20,223 nt of DNA, from positions 1-20,223 of the forward strand of contig CABUPM010000039.1 in NCBI GenBank assembly GCA_902493345.1, read 5' to 3'. Below the pieces are notes generated by a model, which searched no databases, had not been told where the DNA came from, and saw nothing but the letters and a program-made list of their open reading frames with translations. Below are positions 8,829 through 14,722 of the stretch, piece by piece. This DNA is from an uncultured Eubacteriales bacterium. Its GTDB lineage: Bacteria > Bacillota > Clostridia > Lachnospirales > Bianqueaceae. How positions within the stretch are numbered: position 1 is the first letter of the stretch; the number at the start of each line of letters is the position of its first letter. The translations under genes were made by a program, and so were the position numbers.

Positions 8829-8855
8829 CAACTTGTGCAAATTTTGCACAAGTTG
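8829..8855. repeat. Perfect 27-nt palindrome (13-bp arms around one T)
   Basis: CAACTTGTGCAAA (8829-8841) and its exact reverse complement TTTGCACAAGTTG (8843-8855) flank a single T. No T-run follows on the plus strand, so it is not a standard terminator. It may be an operator for a dimeric regulator or a hairpin that stabilises the 3' end of the valS operon mRNA. Confidence 0.8.
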
Positions 8856-8896
8856 TGGATACTGTTCCTGCGCATCATTACGGAATCGTCCCTATG

Positions 8897-8957
8897 AAAA
8901 ATGCCCTAAGTGATCTCGTGAGCCGAGATTCCTTAGGGCATAACATTTATTATTTTC
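8897..8957. terminator. Bidirectional terminator between convergent operons
   Basis: ATGCCCTAAG (8901-8910) pairs with CTTAGGGCAT (8932-8941). After a mismatch and a wobble, ATCTCG (8913-8918) pairs with CGAGAT (8924-8929). Read on the minus strand the hairpin is followed directly by TTTTT (8901-8897). On the plus strand a T-rich stretch follows at 8946-8957. It should stop both the valS operon and the pncB operon. Confidence 0.85.
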
Positions 8958-10077
8958 TCATCTGCTTGCAGAAAAGCTCGTAGATATCCGGATGCGTTTT
9001 CTTCAGAGAAACAGGCATTCCGGTAGAATGCTCTACAAAGCAGTGTGAACTCTCGCCGGTGGCACGGAGCGCTCCGGTGGCTTCGTCAGAAACTTCGTAG
9101 GAGACACGCAGCCTGGTTCCGGTGAATTCGGTCAGGCGCAGACGGACCAGTACGGTATCATGAAAGCGCACCGGAGAATGGTAGTTGCAGTGGACCTCCA
9201 GTACGGGACTTCCGATGCCGGCCTTTTCCATCGCATCGTAGCCATAACCCAGCTGATCCATCCAGGCGACACGGGCTTCCTCAAACCATTGGATATAGTT
9301 GGCGTGGTAGATGATGCCCATCTGATCGGTTTCGTGATACTGCGCCATGCGGCGGTAAGAAAAACGCAGATCCGGCAGGGCTTCCAGATACGCCGCGAGG
9401 TCGGACAGGCTTCCCTGCGGATAAGAAGAATAGTCTGTATTATGACGGTTCAGGAGATGTTCGGTTACCAGGTAGACGGACATTCCCAGACGCTCGGTAC
9501 ACATATCCTCATCCACGTCATTGCCGATCATAATGCATTCCTCCGGGGCGGAGCCCAGAGCCTGCAGAACCTCACGGTAATAACCCTCCGAGGGCTTGCC
9601 GTAGTGGCTGTTTTCATAGGTTGTGATCAGGTCAAAATCCGTCGGTGCAAGACCCGCCCAGGCAATTCGCAGCTCGGTCGCGATCCTGGGGAATACCGGA
9701 CTTGTCGCGAGCCCGATCTTATAGCCCTTTCGCCGCAGAGAAGCGATCATCTTGCGGGATAGCTTATTGGGTGAGGTAATTTCACGAATCGTATCGAACT
9801 CATTGGCATAAAAATGATCCAGAAGAGGCTTCAGCCCTTTGGCGTCCGGCAGTCCGGAGTCGAAAAACACTTTCCAGAAGCATTCCTCATTGGTCATAGA
9901 ACCGTCGTTTTTCAACATTGCGCCGGTTCCGGCCCAGATGGCCTGAATGATCTGCTTGGGATCGTAGCCGTGAGAAGCGACCAGAGCGCCAAGTTTTTTG
10001 AAATACGTCTCGATAAAAAGATCCTGATCCATCCGGGCCAGTGTCCCGTCCAGATCAAATAAAATGGTGTTGATCAT
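8950..10077 (-). CDS. HAD phosphatase fused to a hotdog (YbgC/FadM-type) acyl-CoA thioesterase
   Basis: A single uninterrupted 375-aa frame holds two enzyme domains. Residues 1-235 are a HAD-superfamily hydrolase: DLDGT with Asp8 and Asp10, motif II Thr125/Ser126 in LATSP, Lys161 in YGKPS, and motif IV GNDVDED (185-191). Residues 238-375 are a 4HBT hotdog thioesterase: YHETDQMGIIYHANYIQWFE, with the likely catalytic Asp251, and the conserved strand EVHCNYHSPVRFHD. Thioesterases of this type cleave acyl-CoA and HAD phosphatases remove phosphate; the substrates here are unknown. The start ATG overlaps the pncB stop by 4 bases (10074-10077), so the two are translationally coupled. Stop TAA lies just before the bidirectional terminator. 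No frameshift is needed to explain the fusion. Confidence 0.92.
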   Translation of the reverse strand: MINTILFDLDGTLARMDQDLFIETYFKKLGALVASHGYDPKQIIQAIWAGTGAMLKNDGSMTNEECFWKVFFDSGLPDAKGLKPLLDHFYANEFDTIREITSPNKLSRKMIASLRRKGYKIGLATSPVFPRIATELRIAWAGLAPTDFDLITTYENSHYGKPSEGYYREVLQALGSAPEECIMIGNDVDEDMCTERLGMSVYLVTEHLLNRHNTDYSSYPQGSLSDLAAYLEALPDLRFSYRRMAQYHETDQMGIIYHANYIQWFEEARVAWMDQLGYGYDAMEKAGIGSPVLEVHCNYHSPVRFHDTVLVRLRLTEFTGTRLRVSYEVSDEATGALRATGESSHCFVEHSTGMPVSLKKTHPDIYELFCKQMRK

Positions 10078-11537
10078 AATCCTGCCTTTCCATATTGATG
10101 CATCATAGCTTGTTTCATATCCCAGAGCGGCTGCGACAGGTCAACGGGAATGGTCTGAGCGTTGACGAGACGGCGCGACTCGCGGTACAGCGTATTTTGC
10201 TCCTGCAGGCAGTAGTCTCTCAATTCGGTGACGGAGGGACTGGTATAGACACAGATTCCATCACGGAAGATGGGAACAAGCATGCTGCGCAGGCGGTACG
10301 TGCCGCCGCGGAAAGTCATGCGCTTCCAGGTATCCACCGGGTGGAAAATGGTGAGGTCCTGCGATTCATCATATTGTTCTTCTTCCAGCGCGATCAGGTC
10401 AGCCTTCAGGTAGCCGGAGTCCTTGTCATAGATGCGCAGGATTTTTTTGACACCGGGATTGGTGATCTTGCCCGGATTGTTGGAGAGCTTGATTTTGGGC
10501 TGCATCTTGCCCTCTTTGTTCATCTCGGCAGACATTTTGTAGACGCCGCCAAAGGAGGGATTGTCCTGAGCGGTGATCAGCTTGGTGCCGACGCCCCAGA
10601 GGGAGATCTGAGCGCCCTGCAGCTTCAGGTCGCGGATCAGATATTCGTCCAGATCGCTGGAGGCGCTGATGATGGCATCAGGAAATCCGGCGTCATCCAG
10701 CATGCGGCGGGCCTCAATCGAGAGGTAAGCCAGATCTCCGCTGTCCAGACGAATTCCGTACATTTTGGAGTGGATTCCGCGGTCCCGCATCTCCTGAAAG
10801 ACTCGGATGGCATTGGGAACACCGCACCGCAGGGTATCATAGGTATCGACTAGAAGGATGCACATATCCGGGAACAGATCGGCATACGCGCGAAACGCTT
10901 CCAGTTCCGAGTCAAAGCTCATGACCCAGCTATGGGAATGGGTTCCCTTGGGAGCAACGTCAAAGAGCTTTGCGGTCAGTACATTCGAGGTGCCGACACA
11001 CCCGCCGATGACAGCGGCGCGTGCGCCCAGCGTTCCGGCATCCGGCCCCTGAGCACGGCGCAGGCCAAATTCCATAACGGCATCACCCTTGGCGGCATAG
11101 ACGACACGGGCCGCCTTGGTGGCGATCAGACTCTGATGGTTGATCAGCGTCAGAAGCGTCGTTTCGATGAGCTGTGCCTCTATGATCGGGGCGTTGACCC
11201 GAATGAGGGGCTCACCCGGGAAAATGATGCTGCCCTCAGGAATCGCGTCGATATCTCCGGTGAATCGGAAGGTTTCCAGATACTGCAGAAAATCCTCTTC
11301 AAAAAGGTGCAGAGAACGAAGATATTCGATGTCTTCACGGCTAAAGGAAAGATGACGGATATAATCTATGGCCTGTTCCAGTCCGGCGGCGATAGCAAAG
11401 GCAGCGTGAAACGGGTTTTCGCGGTAAAACAGATCAAACACGACACGCTGTGCTGTTTTATGGTATTTATAATAGCCTTGCATCATGGTGAGCTGGTACA
11501 AATCGGTCATAAGGGTCAGATTCTGGTGTATATCCAA
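10074..11537 (-). CDS. pncB: Nicotinate phosphoribosyltransferase
   Basis: First enzyme of the Preiss-Handler NAD salvage route: nicotinate + PRPP (+ ATP) gives nicotinate mononucleotide. It has 487 aa, in the usual range for the Gram-positive form. Recognisable blocks are MTDLYQLTMMQGYY near the N terminus, EFGLRRAQGPDAG (156-168), the GTHSHSWVMSF block (198-208) with the active-site His, DTYDT (231-235), RLDSGDL (263-269) and GVGTKLITA. The start is TTG at 11537-11535. It is supported by GGAGG on the minus strand (11550-11546) 8 bases upstream; the first ATG is 9 codons further in and lacks such a site. The gene overlaps the HAD-thioesterase gene by 4 bases and forms a two-gene operon with it. 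Confidence 0.95.
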   Translation of the reverse strand: MDIHQNLTLMTDLYQLTMMQGYYKYHKTAQRVVFDLFYRENPFHAAFAIAAGLEQAIDYIRHLSFSREDIEYLRSLHLFEEDFLQYLETFRFTGDIDAIPEGSIIFPGEPLIRVNAPIIEAQLIETTLLTLINHQSLIATKAARVVYAAKGDAVMEFGLRRAQGPDAGTLGARAAVIGGCVGTSNVLTAKLFDVAPKGTHSHSWVMSFDSELEAFRAYADLFPDMCILLVDTYDTLRCGVPNAIRVFQEMRDRGIHSKMYGIRLDSGDLAYLSIEARRMLDDAGFPDAIISASSDLDEYLIRDLKLQGAQISLWGVGTKLITAQDNPSFGGVYKMSAEMNKEGKMQPKIKLSNNPGKITNPGVKKILRIYDKDSGYLKADLIALEEEQYDESQDLTIFHPVDTWKRMTFRGGTYRLRSMLVPIFRDGICVYTSPSVTELRDYCLQEQNTLYRESRRLVNAQTIPVDLSQPLWDMKQAMMHQYGKAGL

Positions 11538-11545
11538 CGCTGGTG

Positions 11546-11550
11546 CCTCC
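11546..11550 (-). promoter_or_regulatory. Ribosome binding site that supports the TTG start of pncB
   Basis: GGAGG on the minus strand, 8 bases before the TTG start codon at 11537. Confidence 0.75.
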
Positions 11551-11569
11551 TTATTGTGTATAATGAATT

Positions 11570-11598
11570 ATTGTAGCACGAAAGGACGAGAGATGCAA
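11570..11598 (-). promoter_or_regulatory. Candidate promoter of pncB
   Basis: On the minus strand TACAAT (11575-11570) is a good -10. TTGCAT (11598-11593) is a weak -35 at 17-bp spacing. The placement before pncB fits; the -35 match is only partial. Confidence 0.45.
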
Positions 11599-11619
11599 GG
11601 AAATCTCCGAAATCCGAGC

Positions 11620-11648
11620 TTGATTTTTCCATGGGGCTGTAGTATGAT
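11620..11648 (+). promoter_or_regulatory. Promoter of dapA-dapB
   Basis: TTGATT (11620-11625) and TATGAT (11643-11648) are spaced by 17 bases. The predicted start is near 11655, giving a leader of about 60 nt, too short for a lysine riboswitch. Confidence 0.7.
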
Positions 11649-11714
11649 TAATATAATTGGGGTTGGTGTCACCCTGCCCGGCAGAACCGGGAAATCAGAA
11701 AGGGGGTTATAATT

Positions 11715-12590
11715 ATGTTGTCAGGTTCCATTGTAGCACTGGCTACGCCGTTCCATGAGGACGGAAGCGTTAATTTTGATCAGTTGGGCGAATGGATTGA
11801 ATTTCAGATCAAGAACGGTACCGATGGCATCCTTGTTCTTGGGACGACGGGCGAGTCTTCGACCATGTCTCATGAGGAGGATGACGCGGTATGCGAATAT
11901 GCCGTAAATAAGATTGCCGGCAGAGTCAAGGTGATTGTGGGCAGCGGATCGAACAGCACACAGACACAGCTGGAAAAGAGCCGGCGGTATGCGGATATGG
12001 GTGTAGACGCGCTTTTGTGTATTTCTCCTTATTATAATAAAGCCAACGCGGAGGGAATGTACCGGCACTTCGCGACGGTGGCTGACGCGGTGAGCGTGCC
12101 GGTGATTCTGTATAATGTTCCGGGACGGACGAGCTGCAGTATTACGCCGGAAGTCGTAGGGCGGCTCAGTAAGCACCCGAACGTCATGGGAATCAAGGAA
12201 GCCAGTGGAGATCTGAGCTACGCCATGAAGATCGCCAAGTATCTGAACGACGACTTTATCATGTTTTCCGGCAATGACGATATCACTATTCCGCTGATGT
12301 CGATCGGAGCGAAGGGCGTGATATCGGTCTGGGCCAACATCATGCCGAAGCAGTGCCATGAGATGGTTCAGCTGTATCTGGACGGAAAGCATGAAGAGGC
12401 CGCCAGAATGCAGATTCAGTATCTTCCCATCATGAATGCGCTCTTTACAGAAGTCAATCCGATTCCGGTCAAGGAAGCGCTCAATCTGATGGGGATGAAT
12501 GCGGGCTCCTTCCGTCTTCCTCTGTATCCGATGACAGAGGAGCACCGGGAGCAGCTTCGCAAAGTGATGAAGGAGACAGGATTGTTATGA
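11715..12590 (+). CDS. dapA: 4-hydroxy-tetrahydrodipicolinate synthase
   Basis: Condenses pyruvate with L-aspartate semialdehyde, the first committed step to diaminopimelate and lysine. It has 291 aa, the standard length. The expected active-site residues are all present at the E. coli numbering: Thr44 and Thr45 in GTTGES, Tyr107 in SPYYNK, Tyr133 in LYNVPGR, Arg138, and the Schiff-base Lys161 in GIKEASGD. AGGGGG (11701-11706) lies 8 bases before ATG 11715. The stop overlaps the dapB start by 4 bases, so the pair is co-translated. The DHDPS-family protein at 19238 lacks the Thr-Thr pair, so this copy is the biosynthetic one. Confidence 0.97.
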   Translation: MLSGSIVALATPFHEDGSVNFDQLGEWIEFQIKNGTDGILVLGTTGESSTMSHEEDDAVCEYAVNKIAGRVKVIVGSGSNSTQTQLEKSRRYADMGVDALLCISPYYNKANAEGMYRHFATVADAVSVPVILYNVPGRTSCSITPEVVGRLSKHPNVMGIKEASGDLSYAMKIAKYLNDDFIMFSGNDDITIPLMSIGAKGVISVWANIMPKQCHEMVQLYLDGKHEEAARMQIQYLPIMNALFTEVNPIPVKEALNLMGMNAGSFRLPLYPMTEEHREQLRKVMKETGLL

Positions 12591-13309
12591 AAATTGTACT
12601 AAGCGGCTACGGCCGTATGGGCCGTATGGTGGAAGAAGTGGCGGCAGAGCGGGGCCATGAGATCATCGGCCGTATGGATATCGGCAACCTCGGGGAGTGG
12701 GCCGGACTTCCGGCGGCAGATGTGGTAATCGACTTCTCCAATCCAGCGATGCAGCAGTATGTAAATGAATATATCCGCCGTACCGGCGCTGCGCTGATCA
12801 GCGGCACCACCGGGTATCAGGCGGAGCAGATGGAGGAGATGAAGAGCCTGGCAGAGTACGCGCCGGTTCTTTACAGTGCCAATTACAGCTTGGGTATTGC
12901 GGTGTTCCGCTATCTTCTGGAACAGATTCCGGAGGAGATCAGAGACGGATTTGACATTGAGATCCTGGAGAAGCATCACAATAAAAAGGTGGACGCGCCC
13001 AGCGGCACAGCCAAGATGCTGCTTGCGGCAGTGGATCCGGAACGCACCAAAAAGGTCGTTTCCGGACGGGATGGCATCTGCGGGGCAAGGACCTCGGACG
13101 AGATCGGCGTGATGGCGCTGCGCGGCGGCACGGTTGCGGGCGAGCATACCGTCTATTTCTTTGGGCAGGATGAGACATTAGAGATCACGCACAGAGCAGC
13201 CAGCCGAAGGATCTTTGCCGCAGGCGCGGTGCATGCGGCGGAAGCTCTGGCGGGACGGGATAAGGGTTGGTATCAGCTGGACGAGATTCTCTTTGGAAAC
13301 AAACATTGA
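12587..13309 (+). CDS. dapB: 4-hydroxy-tetrahydrodipicolinate reductase
   Basis: NAD(P)H-dependent reductase, the second step of the diaminopimelate/lysine branch, using the DapA product. It has 240 aa, shorter than the 273 aa of E. coli but common in Clostridia. The N-terminal Rossmann motif is GYGRMG (7-12) and GTTGY lies near 73-77. The catalytic signature EKHHNKKVDAPSGTA contains His130 and Lys134, equivalent by alignment to E. coli His159 and Lys163. ATG 12587 overlaps the dapA stop as ATGA. The gene is followed by a terminator that reaches into the convergent regulator gene. Confidence 0.96.
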   Translation: MKIVLSGYGRMGRMVEEVAAERGHEIIGRMDIGNLGEWAGLPAADVVIDFSNPAMQQYVNEYIRRTGAALISGTTGYQAEQMEEMKSLAEYAPVLYSANYSLGIAVFRYLLEQIPEEIRDGFDIEILEKHHNKKVDAPSGTAKMLLAAVDPERTKKVVSGRDGICGARTSDEIGVMALRGGTVAGEHTVYFFGQDETLEITHRAASRRIFAAGAVHAAEALAGRDKGWYQLDEILFGNKH

Positions 13310-13315
13310 CATAGA

Positions 13316-14563
13316 TCAGGAGAGGGAACGGAAGAGTTCTCTCTCCTGTTTAATTATATTTCTTGCGCTGTTGATCAAAACGGTACCGGCCGGAGTGGGA
13401 CGCAGACGGTTATGTTCTCGGGTAAAGAGAGCGACGCCGATCTGCGTTTCTGTTTTTTTCAGGTGCCGGGACAGGGCGGGCTGGGCCAGATAAAAGCGCT
13501 GTGCGGCGCCGGACAGACTCTTTTCCTCAACAATGCCGATCAGGTATTCCAGTACCTTGGTATCGAAATATACGGAACCGGAAGCAGAAGGTGAAGGAGC
13601 GTGTGCGGAGAGCGGCGGGACAGAGGGACGGCCCGGCGCGGTATCCTCCAGTAAGGAAGCGATCTCCGGAGAGGGCAGCGCCTCGTAGCGCGGGTCCGAC
13701 AGGCGCTCCCGAATCAGCAGAGAAGAGAGAAAGCGTTCGGCTTCGTTGAGAGTGTGTCCCAGTGGATAACGCAGATGCAGTGTCTGGTAGGCAGGGGGGA
13801 TCAGGGACAGATAAGCCAGCTGGTCACAGGGATCCGCATAGACACGGCTTACAAGTCCGGCCCCGGCGCCCTGCTGCATCATGGCGTCCAGAAGATGAAC
13901 ATCGACGGATTCAAAGACGACGACTGGGAGATATCCGGCCTCAGCAAATAGAGCGTCAGCACGATGCCGCAGACTATTTTCTGCGCTTTGGAGGACAAAA
14001 GGAGTGTCACGCAGCTCGGTGAGGTGGACGGCATGTTCCAGGGCAAGCGGATGCGAACGCGGTAGCACGGCGAGCACTTCTTCCCTGGCAAAGGGAAGGT
14101 CTGTGACTTGTGTGGAAAACTCGCCGTTACCCAGCGCCAGATCGATCTGGGACCTTCGGATGGCCTTGGCTTGTTCCTGGGAGTAGAGCTCGGTCAGCTC
14201 CAGAGCTGTATCCGGATAACGGCGGGAAAAGGGCTGATAGATGCGGCTGTAGATGATAGCGCCGCGGTTGGGAGAAGTAGCGAGGCGGATTTTTTTCTGT
14301 ATCCCGCCGGTGAGCGACCGAATGGTGAGAAGCATCCGGTTTTGCTCATCCAGGATATTTCTGGCCGCTACGAGGACCTTTTGACCCAGCGGCGTAGGGA
14401 CAAGAGAGGGAGTTCGCGCAAACAGCGTCCCGCCCATAAGGGGTTCCAGACTTGTGAGAAATTTGCTAAGAGCAGACGGAGTCAGTCCTAGGGCGGAAGC
14501 AGCCTGAGACAGGTTGGAAGAGTCCGCGACCGTGATTAAATAGTAGTATTGGCGAGTATTCAT
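13316..14563 (-). CDS. LysR-type transcription regulator with a second, C-terminal HTH domain
   Basis: Regulator of 415 aa, about 115 longer than the usual ~300 aa for LysR proteins. Residues 1-75 are a LysR winged HTH (MNTRQYYYLITVADSSNLSQ, with SALGLTPSALSKFLTSLE). Residues about 90-300 are a substrate-binding (periplasmic-binding-like) domain starting IRLATSPNRG. A Pro/Ala/Ser-rich linker (about 302-330) leads to a second LysR-like HTH (331-415), with SLSGAAQRFYLAQPALSRHL and RLRPTPAGTVLINSARNI. The start ATG 14563 has AAGGAG (minus strand, 14576-14571) 7 bases upstream; an in-frame ATG at 14614 lacks support. The gene is divergent from the GH28-galactarate genes, so it probably regulates them; the effector is unknown. 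Confidence 0.93.
   Translation of the reverse strand: MNTRQYYYLITVADSSNLSQAASALGLTPSALSKFLTSLEPLMGGTLFARTPSLVPTPLGQKVLVAARNILDEQNRMLLTIRSLTGGIQKKIRLATSPNRGAIIYSRIYQPFSRRYPDTALELTELYSQEQAKAIRRSQIDLALGNGEFSTQVTDLPFAREEVLAVLPRSHPLALEHAVHLTELRDTPFVLQSAENSLRHRADALFAEAGYLPVVVFESVDVHLLDAMMQQGAGAGLVSRVYADPCDQLAYLSLIPPAYQTLHLRYPLGHTLNEAERFLSSLLIRERLSDPRYEALPSPEIASLLEDTAPGRPSVPPLSAHAPSPSASGSVYFDTKVLEYLIGIVEEKSLSGAAQRFYLAQPALSRHLKKTETQIGVALFTREHNRLRPTPAGTVLINSARNIIKQERELFRSLS
13317..13362 (+). terminator. Rho-independent terminator of dapA-dapB
   Basis: A 13-bp stem pairs CAGGAGAGGGAAC (13317-13329) with GTTCTCTCTCCTG (13336-13348), with one G-T wobble and a 6-nt loop. It is followed by TTTAATTATATTT. 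The hairpin starts 8 bases after the dapB stop and also encodes the last codons of the regulator on the other strand. There is no T-run on the minus-strand side. Confidence 0.85.
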
Positions 14564-14585
14564 GGCAGAGCTCCTTTCAGAAAAC

Positions 14586-14614
14586 AGTATAGCAGAAAAG
14601 AAGAAAAAGAGCAA
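14586..14614 (-). promoter_or_regulatory. Candidate promoter of the LysR-type regulator
   Basis: On the minus strand TATACT (14591-14586) is a good -10, with TTGCTC (14614-14609) as a partial -35 at 17-bp spacing. Confidence 0.45.
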
Positions 14615-14652
14615 TGATGGTGTGAATAAAATGTTATATAGAATATGACAGG

Positions 14653-14688
14653 TTGTGCATTGTAAGATCTGCGCAAAGCTGTTATAAT
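14653..14688 (+). promoter_or_regulatory. Promoter of the GH28-galactarate operon with an overlapping dyad
   Basis: TTGTAA (14660-14665) and a perfect TATAAT (14683-14688) are spaced by 17 bases. Overlapping the -35 is an interrupted dyad, TTGTGC (14653-14658) and GCGCAA (14671-14676), a possible binding site for the divergent LysR-type regulator. The predicted transcript starts near 14695, which excludes the in-frame ATG at 14687. Confidence 0.65.
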
Positions 14689-14722
14689 GAATATAGAAAT
14701 GAGATGGAAAAGAGGGAAGCGT

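Noticed and set aside
8854..8862. TGTGGATAC, 8 of 9 matches to a DnaA box
   Set aside because: A single site with no cluster and no AT-rich unwinding region; expected by chance.
11649..11714. Lysine riboswitch before dapA
   Set aside because: The leader is only about 60 nt and has no L-box features; a lysine riboswitch needs about 170 nt or more.
14564..14614. Longer LysR start at 14614
   Set aside because: AAGGAG at 14576-14571 points to ATG 14563, and the LysR HTH begins exactly there. The extra residues are Phe-rich and unlike the family.
14687..14722. Longer GH28 start at 14687
   Set aside because: That ATG overlaps the TATAAT -10 box, so it would be upstream of the transcript start.
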